Made by a program: the position numbers and the translations under genes. From Gnetum montanum (Eukaryota > Streptophyta > Gnetopsida > Gnetales > Gnetaceae), in NCBI GenBank assembly GCA_015680685.1, contig MNCI01034697.1, forward strand, positions 1,436,516 through 1,500,515: DNA of 64,000 nucleotides. The letters are read 5' to 3'. Shown piece after piece: positions 1 to 11,219 of the stretch (position 1 is its first letter; the number at the start of each line of letters is the position of its first letter). The notes under the pieces were generated by a model. It did no database searches, was not told the DNA's origin, and was given only the letters and a program-made list of their open reading frames with translations.

Positions 1-485
1 GGTAATCAAGTCGTACTTGTCCCACGTTCTAGGAGGAAAGGGTTGAGAGAATCTAATCGCGATGAGTAGTCGATTCCTTGGCTACCCGTACACATTCGTC
101 AACGCTCGTAACCAAGTCGTACTCATGCTGCGTTACTAGGAAAGCAGTAAATAACATTAATTAAACCTATCCATGCACTGCAAGGTTTATCCACAAAACT
201 CGTCTTTATTGCCGTACACAACTTGCGTTCAGGTACAAAGCTGCTCGAATAAAGAACCGTTCACTTGGGGGACTCCTACTGCGGGCACATGGAAAATATT
301 CTATCTTTGGGGTGATCAATCCGCCAGAGCTTCACTACTTTGCGCCTAGGATATGAAATGAGGGGAGTGCCGCCTCTTATTTATAAATATGGCGGCGGAC
401 CGCAATATCGCATACGCTATATCGCAGGGAAGGATGTGATATCGCGTCACGCGATATCGCGGCTTGTGCAATCCGCGTCTCATCA
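1..485 (-). repeat. Partial gypsy-type LTR, cut by the window edge
   Basis: This stretch matches the last part of the LTRs at 18698-19594 and 27815-28756 when read in the same direction. Shared blocks include the GAGAGAATCTAATCGCGATGAG region, the CATGGAAAATATTCTATC region, the TATTTATA box (a TATAAATA box on the minus strand) and the terminal CTCATCA. The LTR ends at 485 with CATCA. The next bases are not element-internal sequence, so it is either a solo LTR or the outer LTR of a minus-oriented element lying to the left. A 21-base palindrome around ATATCGCGTCACGCGATAT lies at 438-458. Confidence 0.85.
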
Positions 486-710
486 ACTGCATATGCCCAA
501 AGCAGGAGAAGGTCATTCAGATCCTTAAGAGCCTTCATTGCCTGGGACCATTTGAACTTCTTCATCATCTTCATGCCATTCAAGGAGTTGTGTTTGTCAA
601 TTTTGTCCTGGTGTTCAATTTTGTTATCCTAAACACCAAAATTTTGTAATGATTGTAAATCATACACTTGGGCACTCAGTTTTTGTTATATTTGTTTTGT
701 GTCTATAGTC
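486..710. other. Unassigned spacer between two LTR fragments
   Basis: No intact gene is visible. Short open frames exist on both strands, for example 377-583 on the minus strand with a Lys/Leu-rich start, but none matches a family I recognise and one overlaps the LTR. The right part grades into sequence resembling the 3' non-coding region of the gypsy elements. Confidence 0.4.
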
Positions 711-1380
711 AGTTAATAATCTCGTACCTTTCCAAAATTTTGTAAGGAACTTGATGATGAGTTTTATTCATTCGTGGGGGTATGATGAGTTAGTCATTAG
801 GTAGCGTCAATGCAAAGTTTGACCTATTAACGTGTACCTATTGACATGGCACCTTATTTTCACCTATAAAAGTGTGCCTACCCATCACATTTATGGCATT
901 CTTTTCATAGTTGTAGCAAAACACTTGTAGTTTTTCCTCTCAAAAGTTAGAATATTTTCTAATTGCCCACAATAAGAGTCAAGAGTGTATGAATCTTTAT
1001 TCAAGCACTATTGTACCTGAGCACTTTAGTGTGGACGATAATAAAGACGAGCTTTTTTGATAAACGTTATAGCACTTGGACTAGATTAATTGTTTTGTTA
1101 AGTATTTAATATTTATGCAATTTGTTTTAATATTTTTAATTAATAAATAAATATCAATTTAATAGCACATAAGTACAACCACTTCAAGCATACGCTTGGT
1201 GCTTAGTAATCCCAGTAACGCTTAACACAGCAAGTGGGAACAAATGTTTATGTTAGGATCAGTTAAATGATAGTTAGTTATTAGATTAGTTAAACATTAA
1301 TTCACTTTATTCTTGCTCTAGGTGACTTAAAACATAAAAGATAAAAATCATATACCTCAATTACACTTAACCATACCTTA
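711..1380 (+). mobile_element. 3' end of a plus-strand gypsy element: polypurine tract plus truncated 3' LTR
   Basis: Bases 711-783 align with the internal 3' end of element B in reverse complement: the GTTAATAATC block, the TTTTGTAAGGAACT block, then TTCATTCGTGGGGGTA as polypurine tract. The LTR starts at 784 with TGATGAG and has a TATAAAAG box near 864. Its R/U5-like part (ATAATAAAGACGAGCTTTT, then the AGTAATCCCAGTAACGC block) matches the element D LTR at 55300-55750. Homology fades near 1380, so the LTR is truncated. Its first ~200 bases lack the GCGATATCGC palindromes found in the other LTRs, so U3 belongs to a different subfamily. Confidence 0.7.
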
Positions 1381-2131
1381 CCTTTGCAGTTCACAAATGG
1401 AACTAGTTTCACCTCCTAGAACCATTGTACTTAGAAACCTAGTCTTAGAAAAAAATATTAAAACCTTGGAAAAAAATATTTTTCCCCACTATCCTATAGA
1501 CATTTTCACATATCTAGAAGATATAAAAACCATTTCCATTTCTAAAATTATATTATTTTTCATGGTACGTATAACATGGCTAAGCATTAGACAATTTATA
1601 AAGGTGTGAACTTTGCATAATAGACTCGTAAACAAATTAATTAACAATATGTACCCATCAAGTATCAAATGTCACCCTCCATTTAGAAAAAAAAATTCGG
1701 ATGATATATATACCTTTCCAAGATGTATCATATACTACATCCCACTGGAAGAGAGCAATTCATGCTATAAAAATTCCGCTAAAATGTTAAAAGAAACCCA
1801 GGTACACATTTTAAATCACTTGCGGCACCAGAAACTTTGAAATCAAACCGATTTAAACCTATGATTTTTCCGAAAACCTGTTAACAGTAAAGAATACATG
1901 ATGCAGGAAGATCTGTAGGTCAAAGAAGAATGCCATTTTCACATTGTGTGATAGACAACCTATATTCTTTTTTTTGTCGCATCCGCCTCTCAGTTGCGTG
2001 GGACAGATTAGGGTACGACAAAAATTCGTGGCAAGAGAAGAACAGGGAATAATAGAGGACTGTACAGCCTGCGAAAGGTCCTGTTGCAGACTGGACGGGA
2101 GTGGACTGATCCATGCCAAAATATCATGCAA
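1381..2131. other. AT-rich flank downstream of the first ABC gene
   Basis: No gene or recognisable repeat is seen. It lies between the truncated LTR and the stop codon of the minus-strand ABC gene, so it should include that gene's 3' UTR. No AATAAA signal was found on the minus strand close to the stop codon. Confidence 0.4.
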
Positions 2132-3908
2132 TCAGGCGCTGAGTTGAAGAAACCTGCGGGCCAGAGGATGGGACGCCTCGGCCAATTGTGTGGCAGGCAG
2201 AACCTCCACCATCTCGCCCTTCACCAGCAGACACACCACGTCCGCCAACCGCTGCATCTGCTTGATACTGTGCGACACCAGCACAATCGTCAGCCCCTTG
2301 CTCGCGCGCAATCTCAGTATGGAATTCTCAATGTGCTCCGTTGACACCGGATCCAGAGCACTCGTCGGCTCGTCCAGCAGCAGAACCTGTACATTTTCAC
2401 AAAAAGATTTTGAATCAAAGATCCTTCCAGGACTCGTCTCGAAACCCTAGCTTTGTGCAAAACTTGCATGCACTGTTTGTACAATGTTTCAGGCTCAAAT
2501 ATTCATTCGGAGCTTCGGTTTTCACATGCAAGGGTTAACACTGGAATATCAAATATGATTCGCCTCTGGAACCTGTTAGCCTTTAGATATTGCATATACA
2601 ACAGGCTGGTGGATACTTTTATGAAAAAAAAAACATTGTTTGATACAGGTTCGGAGGCATAAACAAGTGAGTTTTGCCTAACAAGACACCTTTTATACTG
2701 CAAGTTTCCAAAAGCCGGTAAAGACTGGAACATTTCTGGTTTGGCAACATTAAAAAAGTACGACAGCGCGGAGGTTCAGAATTTCCATTCTGCACTTTTT
2801 TCCGGTGCTTTGGAAATCGGAATCTTGTCCACTGGCAATAGATAAATGCTGAACACCGCAAGGCATCATGAGAAAGACGAAGGAGAGATCTAATTCAAAG
2901 GAGAGGATGCAAAACTAATAATATTCCAAAGACATGAAAAATTTCACGGTATCGATTTTTTCTAAAAATTAAGCGTGAAATTTAAATTCTACACTATGCA
3001 CTCTTTCCGCTGCTTACGAGCTCGGAATCCGGTGCATTGGCAACAGAAAAATGTCTGGTGCTTCGACGCCTTATACGAAGATCAGAAAGAGTAAAATCCA
3101 ATGGAAAACGATCGAGATTCCAAAGGTCGGGAAAGCGTTGAAGCTAGTAGAGGTTCGAGCTTTTCGGATCTTTGATTCTGCCGGCTTTCAGGTGCTTAGA
3201 AAAACGCTCATCACCTCGACGAATCATGCGAAGAACAGATGCGTATACACCAAAGGCAAAACTGGAAAACGGAGAGGGAAGAACACAAATCACAAACCTC
3301 GGGCTCATTAGCAAGCGTTCTGGCGAGGGCGACACGCTGAGCCTGGCCGTTAGAGAGGCCTGAGACGGATCTGGATGCCATGGCCGGTTCCAAGTCCGCC
3401 ATGGCCAAAAGCGAGAACACCTCCTCATCGCTCAGCCTCCTTCCCTGCAGCGCCGGGCCGTATCTCACATTGTCCTCCACCTTTCCTGCAAAACGCCAAG
3501 CCATTCCCTCAAACCCTAAGAAAAGCCTCTTGGAGCGCAGAAAACATCAAACATGCGAGAAACTTTGCAGTTACCGTCGAAGAGCGCAGGCGTTTGGAAA
3601 AGCATGCCGACTCTTCGGCGGAGGGAAAGAACATTGAGTTGCGTGATGTCGCGGCCGTCGAGAAACACCGTTCCAGGGGCGGGATCCCAGAGCCGATTCA
3701 AAGCTCTGAGAAACGTGCTCTTTCCGCTGCCGCTCGGGCCGATGACGCCGACGATGCTGCCACGGCACACATCGACGCTGACGTTGCTCAAAATGCTGAC
3801 GCCGTCGCATGTTTTCCGGCACAGTTCCCTAACCGCAATTTTCGGCTTCTCCCTCGCATCCTCGTCGTTTTCGCTTATCAGCAGCGCCGTTGAATCGGTA
3901 TCTTCCAT
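2132..3908 (-). CDS. ABCI17-like: STAR1/ABCI17-like ABC transporter ATP-binding subunit (copy 1, three exons)
   Basis: Exons, in coding order, are 3575-3908, 3298-3485 and 2132-2386, giving 258 residues. Introns of 89 and 911 bases have GT and AG ends. The joins restore FDG-KVEDNVRYGP and EPE-VLLLDEP in frame. The protein is a single soluble nucleotide-binding domain: Walker A GPSGSGKST at residues 57-65, Q-loop Gln 105, signature LSNGQ at 155-159 (canonical LSGGQ), Walker B VLLLDEP at 175-181, D-loop SALD, and switch His 213. Length and motifs match plant STAR1/ABCI17. In rice, that protein pairs with the membrane protein STAR2 and is linked to UDP-glucose transport and aluminium tolerance. 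No membrane segment is present, so a partner is expected. ATG at 3906-3908 is the first in frame before the conserved domain. The second copy is at 14428-16332. Function in this plant is inferred. Confidence 0.93.
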
Positions 3909-3956
3909 TTCTCTGACCTAATTCGTGCCCTGAACCAGCGGCAGTTGTGTGCTGCT

Positions 3957-3962
3957 TATAAG
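3957..3962 (-). promoter_or_regulatory. Possible TATA box for ABC gene copy 1
   Basis: A CTTATAAG sequence lies about 48 bases upstream of the minus-strand start codon at 3908. A TATA box here would give a 5' UTR of only about 15-25 bases, which is short but possible. It is palindromic, so it does not show direction. Weak evidence. Confidence 0.3.
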
Positions 3963-6300
3963 AGACTCAAGCAGATTCCGGCATGCTTGATTGATGATGA
4001 AGAGTTACGCAGCTCACCAGTTGCGCCTGCGCACGTTGATCCTGAACTGAGTCGGCCTTTTCCCCGGGTAATTCTTTTTTTTTTCTTAGCAGGCCTGGAG
4101 TGGAGAATGCCGATTGAAACGGACGCAATCTCAGTGCCAAATACCGCCGCGTGGGGGCCTCCTCCTCCTCCTCCATGCCTACAGCCTCGGACCAGGCTTT
4201 GTCTGGGATACTTAGAATCGTCCACTTTTGTTTGATTTCTTTCCTCGGATGATTATTGCGCTGATACAGCGTTGCCGTGTTCGCGCAGTCAGATGACGAA
4301 CTTTGTGGGCCTGGAATTCTAGAGCCCCACCAGCGGAGGACAATCGCATTTACGGAATCCTACGGATCCTGATAACTGATAGGTTAATCAAAGGTACCAG
4401 TGCCAAATCGTTTATTCTGTGCCAACAGGACTTTGCATATTTCCAGCATCTTATGTTTTGATTAAAGAAACAGTCACGGCAGGGGATGAGTATTAAGTTA
4501 GTTACACGAGTCCCGGAAAACAGCCGGCCTGCTGCTACTTCCACTATCCAAAAAATATGCCCTGCTTTTTATGGCGTATGCGTTTCAGGTGTGCAGGCTA
4601 CTGCAACGTGTCACGTGTATGATTGTGGCAGAGTGGAAGAGCCTCTAGAAACGTCACCGCTGAGGTGTCGCAAGGTGCAAGCACCTGCATTATTGTTCCC
4701 GAGAATCTGTCCAGTTTAATACTTTAATATCATGGTTCTGAATAAAAAACCCATGAAAAAATGAAAAAGTGATTCTGCAATGCTGCGGCACTGCGGCGCA
4801 AGGAAAAGCGCAAAAGGACAAGTTGTGAAAGATTTCCTCGTAGAGCTGCTGTTTGCAGTAAAAAAATTAAAGAGTCTCCTGATCAGCCCAGGAGTCAATC
4901 CAGAGATAGAGCAGGCAGTCACGCACAACTTATCAAGATTAAAATAGGAAACTATTCATTAGCATGTGATTTCTCGAGGTTTGGAATGTGCTTGCAGGTT
5001 CTTTTCTGGCTATTTATAACGAGAATACAGTGTTGTACATTGTGTTTTGTGTATGCATCTATGGTTGGCATTTTAGCGTTGCTTTCACGCAGTCAGAAAC
5101 ACCATATTCGGTCTCTTAAAGAGCGCCTACAGTTAGTTCAAACGGCTGCTGTTTTGAATTAAATTGCATCAGAAGATAGTGTTTTTTATGCTTAATTCCA
5201 TCGTTTGGATTGCATCTGTTTTTGAAAAATGTTGAGCCAATAGCTTGGCAGGTTGTCAAGGGCACTCAATATCGCGCATGAGCACGGACAATGGGAAGGC
5301 AGCCTGGATTGTAGTCGATAAAGTCTGATTTTTGAATTTTATATGAGACTTATCAACAACAGCGCAGGTACCAAGCCGTGTCACGAATGGAATCTCAAGT
5401 TATCGGCCCCATGTGCAAAGCCAGCTTAGGAAACAAATCCACTGGGCTCTGGGCATACCGATTCACCGAATGGATAATGACGCGTCATTTCAGGCTTGGA
5501 ATTTGACTGGTATATGAACGTATAAGGGATTTGAAAACGTATTATACAGTTCATCAAAACGTATGAATTTAGTATGTATACACTATACAGTGAAAATACA
5601 TGATTTAAACCTGCAGGACGCATAAGTCCAGGCTGGGAAAATTTGAAATTCCAGCCCTTTTCACCACAACTAACCAGGTACATCCATGAAATTTTACGAA
5701 ATTTCCCATGGTTTGTATCATGGCACTTTTTTTACCCTTTGGTTTAGTGTCCATCGTTTCGACCCCGCAACACCTGCAGCGGCTCGACAGTCGAATCTGA
5801 AATCATCATATTAATTGTAAGTAATTATTGGTAATTACAGACCGTGATATCATCTTGCTTTTGTTAGCCTTGCGGTACTTTTTGCATTAGCGTGCAATTT
5901 CTCCTCCCTGGACAACTTGTTCCTCATCTACATCAGTCCATTCATCTATTTCTATTTTTCTTTTTGCCTATTGCTTTTTAAAAAAAAAAAAAATTTATAT
6001 TATTCCCTTTTTATTATGCAGATGAGCTCAAGGATTGAGCTTTTGATGAACTTTAACAATAACCTTATAACCAACACATCTATTATTCTAAAGTAATTCC
6101 CTCCCTGATTTCAAAGAGGTGCTTGGAGGATACCTCAATGCTCTTTGATATTTAGATGTTTAATAAGGATATGTGTAGTTACATAAAGTTGTAGGCACTT
6201 GTATTTGCATGGCTATTGAGTGGAATGATTCGTGAATTTAGATAGTTTGCACCTTTCAAGGTTAAATTTGGAAACAATCACAAAAAGCAATAGAAGAGGA
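3963..6300. other. Upstream region of ABC gene copy 1, no gene seen
   Basis: This 2.3 kb contains the likely promoter of the minus-strand gene at its left end, a CTC-rich run near 4160-4175 and a long A run near 5980-5995. Open frames here are short and unlike known proteins. No homology to the upstream region of copy 2 was obvious by eye. Confidence 0.4.
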
Positions 6301-6544
6301 TGTTAAATTTGCAATAGGAAAGGAACTCTCTTACATTATTACATTCATTGTATGGATACTTATACATTTGAGTTATTGAGAACTTGGAATGAAAAATAGA
6401 AATATACAGAATGATAGTGGAAATGTACAAAAATATGGACTAGTGATAGGGAAATATACAGCTCGGATGTAGTTGGAATCCACACTTAATGTATAGGAAA
6501 GATTTTATGTACTAAATATGCTGCTACTGCTAATACTATTATTA
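6301..6544 (-). repeat. Copia element 3' LTR
   Basis: Starts TGTTAA on the plus strand and aligns along its length with 10984-11219. Shared blocks include AATAGGAAAGGAACTC, TATACATTTGAGTTA, GGATGTAGTTGGAAT and TGTACTA-ATATGCT. The terminal TG of the element-sense end is degenerate. Confidence 0.85.
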
Positions 6545-6558
6545 TTTCCCCTCAAGTT
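6545..6558 (-). promoter_or_regulatory. Copia polypurine tract
   Basis: On the minus strand this reads AACTTGAGGGGAAA immediately upstream of the 3' LTR, the expected place and composition for plus-strand DNA priming. Confidence 0.65.
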
Positions 6559-6559
6559 G

Positions 6560-8192
6560 AAGCATACAAATTTTGCACACCCAACTTGAGAATCAACTAA
6601 TGGAATGGTGATATACTTAGGGCTTGGTGAAGATTTTAGCTGGCTAATGAGATGTAGATATGTAGGTAGTTTGAATGATTTGGGACTATATCCTTTCACA
6701 AACAAGATGGCATTCAAGTTCAATGTGCTTGGCATGTTCATGGAAGATTGGATTTGTTGTAATATGTAGGGTTGCTTTATTAGCACAAAATAATAAAATG
6801 AAATGTGAATAGGATACTTGAAAATCCTTTAATAAATACAGTAGCCAAGTGATTTCATAGTAGGTATTGGCCATTGCTCTGTATTCTGCCTCTACTAATG
6901 AGCGGGAAATTGTAGATTGCTTCTTTGATTTCTAGGAGATTGAAGAGTTACCTAGCATAATGTAGTACATTGTGATGGAGTGGCAAGTATCAGTGCAGCT
7001 AGCCCAATCTGAATCACAAAAAGCTTGAAGCTAGAGAGAGCTAGAAGAAGATAAGAAGCTGCCTTAACCAAGTCTTCGCTTGATATAACAGAGAACTCAA
7101 TAAGCAGCATCATGGTGTGGTTGTTGTGGCTTATCTATGAACTAACTAAGGATTTGCATAGAATAAGTAATGTTTGGTCTAATGATGGTCATGTAGATGA
7201 GGCAACTTATCAAGCATCTATAGTTGGAAGGGGTAGTAACTAGAGAGCCATCCAACTTGGTGAGCTTTTGGTTTTGCTACATAGGAGAGGTAGCAGGACA
7301 AGAACCCAAAAGACTTGCATCATCTAGGATCTCTAGGGCATATTTTCTTTATGATAGGTAAATGCCATCATTAGAATACACCACTTCAATACCCAAAAAG
7401 AAATTGAGTGGGCCAAGATCTCTAATTTTGAATTGGATTTGAAGAAAAATTTTGATATTGGAGATAGAGCCAAAATCATTCCTTGCAAGAATAATGTCAT
7501 CCACATAGACTAAAACTAATGTGAAAAATTCGCCAAAGCAGCGAGTGAATAAGGAGTAATCAGCCTTAGATTGGATGTACCCAACTTTGACAAGTGCACT
7601 AGGGAACTTGGAAAACCACTATCGAGAAGCCTGCTTAAGGCTATACAAGGATTCATTAAGCTAACAAACTTGAGTCTCCTCCTTTTGTGCCAAGCCTAGA
7701 GTAATATCCATATAAACCTCCTAATCAATGTTGCCATGTAGAAAAGCATTGCTAATGTCCAACTAGTGAAGGTGCTAGTTCTTCATAGTTGTAATGGATA
7801 AGAGACATCTCACTGTGACAATCTTTGTGATAAGAACAAATGCTTCAATCCAATTTGACCCTACCTTTTGATTATATCCTTTAGCTACGAAACAAACCTT
7901 GGAATGTCCCACAAACCTTGTAATGTCCCACAAAACCATCTAGATTATATTTAATTTTATAAGTCCATTTGCAACTAATAGTCTTCTTATGTGGTGGCAA
8001 CGTGGTAAGTGTGAAAGTTTTTTTAGCTTCCAATGCTTTGATTTCTATTGCCATAGCTTCGTACCATTTTAGATCTTTGATTGCTTGGCTAAAGGAAGTG
8101 GGCTCTCTAAAGGATGATATGGCTATAGAGAATGCATAGTGAGATGGACATAGTTTATTATATGTAAGAAACATGAGAAAGGATAAGTACAT
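6560..8192 (-). pseudogene. Copia reverse transcriptase and RNase H remnant
   Basis: The N-terminal RT block is clear at 7881-8192: EPTSFSQAIKDLKWYEAM, then IEIKALEA and CKWTYKIKYN, matching the copia RT start. The catalytic YVDDI is at about 7490-7507. At 6505-6874 the RNase H tail is recognisable, with WLLYLLKDFQV, a CANKATLHI block and FHEHAKHIELECHLV. At least one frameshift after the first block and many stops separate the parts, so no working enzyme can be made. Confidence 0.88.
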
Positions 8193-8290
8193 ACCAAGGC
8201 TCTTGTCAATGAGAGAGTGATTGGATTAGGAGAAGCATGAATAGCTAGATGGCAATGGTATTTCTGTAAATAACTTGGTGGAAATTTTTC

Positions 8291-9500
8291 CTAAGTGAAG
8301 GATCTGAGCATGGGTTTTGCTTGTGATAATGGTTCAGGTGTAATAGGCACTAGTGATGTTGGGTGTGGTGCTTGTGGTGGTAGTTTAGATGTAATAGGTA
8401 CTGATGATGTTACGGGCATAAGTGGAGTAGTGGATGATGATGTTGGTACTATATTTGTGTGATCTTGAACTAGATGAGGTAGGGCTATTGAAGGGCTCTT
8501 AGGAGTTTGATATTGGAAAGGAAAAATATATTCATGAAAAATAACATCTCTGAAGATAGAGAGGGTTTGTGTTTTAAGGTTATCTACTTTATATTCTTTT
8601 TTTCCATGGGGATAGCTATGGAATATGCATTTTTGTGTTTTTGGGTCAAATTTAGAACAACCTTGAGCAAGTGTGTTGGGTAGCAAAGACATCTGAATAC
8701 TTGTAGATGGAAGTACAAAAATGTGGTGTTGAAAATGGTTTCATAGGGTGTTAATCTAGAGAGAATGGGAGTGGAAGTATGATTAATCAAGTATGTAGCT
8801 GTGAGAACACATTACATGGGTAAATGGGCTTGGAATCATAGAGCTTTGGCAACATTTAATATGTGACATTGCTTGTGTTCAACAACATTGTTTTGTTATG
8901 GAGTAACGACACAACTACATTAATCAATAATGCCCCTTTCTTCATAAAATGAACCCATGTTAAACTTAATGTCATTATTGCTTCAAATTTGTTGGATTTT
9001 TGACCGAATTAGTTTTTTATTAAGTTGAAAAAATAACGAAACAGATGATGGGTTTTAGAATTTTGATGCATAAGGAAGACCTAGGTACATCTAGTAAAAT
9101 CATCCACAATTGTGAGGAAATATTGGACACCACTGAGAGATAGTGTTTGGTACCCGGACGATATGTCATAGTAAATTAACTGAAATGTCTTACAAGTAAA
9201 AATAGTATTGAGAGGAAAAGGGATGCAAGTTTGTTTTGCAATGGGACATATAGTACAATGTTCTAGTTTAGAGATGGAGAAGCCAATAAATCTATTTAGA
9301 AAGATGAAATGATTATTAGAGGGATAGCTTAGAAGCTTATGCCATAGAACATATGATGAAAAAGTGGTTATAAAAGGAGGCTAATTCTTATTAAATGGAT
9401 GGAAGTGGTATAGGTCATTCAACTCTTTACTTGCTCCAATAATTCTCCTTGTAGATAGGTCCTATATGAGACATGAACCAACAAAAAATATTATGGAAAA
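8291..9500 (-). pseudogene. Copia integrase remnant
   Basis: Minus-strand frames give a degraded core (YFLTIVDDFTR near 9100, FEAIMTLS replacing the usual SDNG region) and the copia-specific C-terminal block KFDPKTQKCIFHSYPHGKK followed by IFRDVIFHE at 8500-8692. Several stops interrupt the frame and one catalytic Asp region is not recoverable by eye. Confidence 0.8.
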
Positions 9501-9939
9501 GTTGGATTGTGAAGTGGGTTTACTAATTAATATGAGATTGAAATTAAAAGTAGGTATGCGTAGTACATCTTTCAAGAATAAGTGAAGATGATAATGAAAT
9601 TGTGCCAATGTGTATTTCCACTAGACAATTTCACAAACATCACTAGTAGGGTCATGGATGATAGGATTGATGAGGAGCTAACGATATGTCTATGGCTCTA
9701 GTGTCAAGTATCCAACGTGCTAAATTAAAAGAAAACAAATTAAAATGATGACATGATAACTTTGTTCCTAGCTGTGAGGTACCTACTTGATGAATCTTGG
9801 GCTATGTGTTTAACAAAGGAAGGATTTTTTTGGTACTGCTTTGGTGTAAATGATAATCCTAGATGATCTTGATTTTCTTTTTGTTTTTCTTTGAATGTTC
9901 CTACAACTTGATTAATTGAGATGACATTACCTTCTTTGT

Positions 9940-10230
9940 AAAGCCGATGTCTTGGTGGATAGTTGTGAAGTCGATAACATCTTTCTATGGTATGTCCAAC
10001 CCATTCGCAATGCTTATAGGTGGGTCTTTCTCATTTGGGATCTTGTTTTGTTACTTTGTAACATATGGCCATAACAATTTCCATGCCTAGTATTATTGTG
10101 TCTAGATTCTCCTCTTGTAAGGAGTGTAGTAGCTTCTGTTGTTGGGACAATAGAGGATGCAACTTCTCCTTGACATTTTTCCTGTAATACTAGGGAAAAT
10201 GCACAATTAATTAGAGGGAGTGGATCCATA
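9940..10230 (-). pseudogene. Copia gag C-terminus with damaged zinc knuckle
   Basis: The minus strand encodes YKHCEWVGHTIERCYRLHNY followed by PPRH, the classic copia CX2CX4HX4C knuckle. The first cysteine is replaced by tyrosine (TAT for TGT). The second Cys, the His and the last Cys remain. An N-terminal gag part lies toward 10970 but is poorly preserved. Confidence 0.75.
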
Positions 10231-10970
10231 AGGAGGATATTTCATTGAAGAGTTGAATAGGATTCATTGAGTCCCATTAAACACTGCATTATTTTTTCCT
10301 CTTGTTGTTAGTTATGCAACATCTTTATTGCTCTGCACATACAAGTAGGAAGTAGCCTATAGGTTGTAAGCTCATCCCAATACCCCATTAACTTTGTAAA
10401 ATATGCTGCAATAGGAAGATGTTCTTGATTAAGGGAGGAAATTTCTTTCTGTATTTGAAAGATTCTACGGGCATTTACTTAGGTGAATTGATCCTTGAGA
10501 TCCTTCCCTACTTCATGAGTAGACTCCATATAAATAACACTTGCAACTATATCTTTGGACAAAGATTTAAAATCCCTAATAAAACCATGTTATCGCACCT
10601 GATCCATTTGGCGTAGTCAAAGTTGATGACATTGAGTAGCTTTCTTTTGATCCATCAACAAAGTACATATTGTTCTTGGCACTAAGAGCCGTGACCATTG
10701 CTTTACTCTAGGTGTTGTAATTTTCTCCGATCAAAGGCTGGGATACTAGAATGGTGCTAGGATTATTAGAATGGTGTAGGTAGAGAGGGTTACTTGGATC
10801 ATCAATCTTACTTATAGTAGAAGGATTAGTGATGGAGGGATTGTATTGAGAAACCATAATGTGCATGATGGAATGATCACTTAGATGACTTAGAATGTAA
10901 TGTAGATGGTAGTGTGATGGAATGATCGCTAATGAAATGTAGATGGTAATGCGATGGAATGATTTATAAT

Positions 10971-10983
10971 GGCTCCGATACCA
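10971..10983 (-). promoter_or_regulatory. Copia primer binding site for initiator Met tRNA
   Basis: The minus strand reads TGGTATCGGAGCC directly after the LTR terminus AACA. It differs at one base from the standard plant copia site TGGTATCAGAGCC. Confidence 0.85.
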
Positions 10984-11219
10984 TGTTAACTTTCTAATAG
11001 GAAAGGAACTCTTCGACATCATTACATTTATCATATGGCTCCTTATACATTTGAGTTACTGCTCAGAAAAAAGAATGAAAACATATAGACAGTGGAAATG
11101 TACAAAAAAATGGATCATTGATAAGAAAATATATGACTAGGATGTAGTTGGAATATGCACCTAATGTATAAGAAAGATTTGATGTACTAGATATGCTACT
11201 ACCACTAATATTGCTAATA
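10984..11219 (-). repeat. Copia element 5' LTR
   Basis: Homologous to 6301-6544 (see shared blocks there). It is bounded inside by the primer binding site and outside by GGGGA. Differences from the other LTR are frequent, consistent with age. Confidence 0.85.

Larger units (their letters stand above)
6301..11219 (-). mobile_element. Complete but decayed Ty1/copia LTR retrotransposon
   Basis: The element is 4.9 kb and reads on the minus strand. It has LTRs of about 240 bases at both ends, an initiator-Met-tRNA primer site beside the right LTR, a gag zinc knuckle, then integrase, reverse transcriptase and RNase H in the copia order (gag, integrase, RT, RNase H), and a polypurine tract beside the left LTR. 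The flanks are GAGGA (6296-6300) and GGGGA (11220-11224), a probable target duplication with one change. Many stops and frameshifts and LTR divergence indicate an old insertion. It sits between the two divergent ABC genes. Confidence 0.9.

Noticed and set aside
3051-3311. Plus-strand open frame inside intron 2 of ABC gene copy 1.
   Set aside because: It runs across the intron and the edge of exon 2 on the opposite strand and has no recognisable domain.
3375-3921. Long plus-strand open frames opposite the first exons of ABC gene copy 1.
   Set aside because: They are antisense shadows of a GC-rich exon; the minus-strand frame carries all ABC motifs. The same applies to 14154-14844 opposite copy 2.
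4600-4700. A tRNA-like stretch with TGGCAGAGTGG resembling an A box.
   Set aside because: No proper B box (GGTTCGAATCC) follows and no cloverleaf could be drawn by eye.
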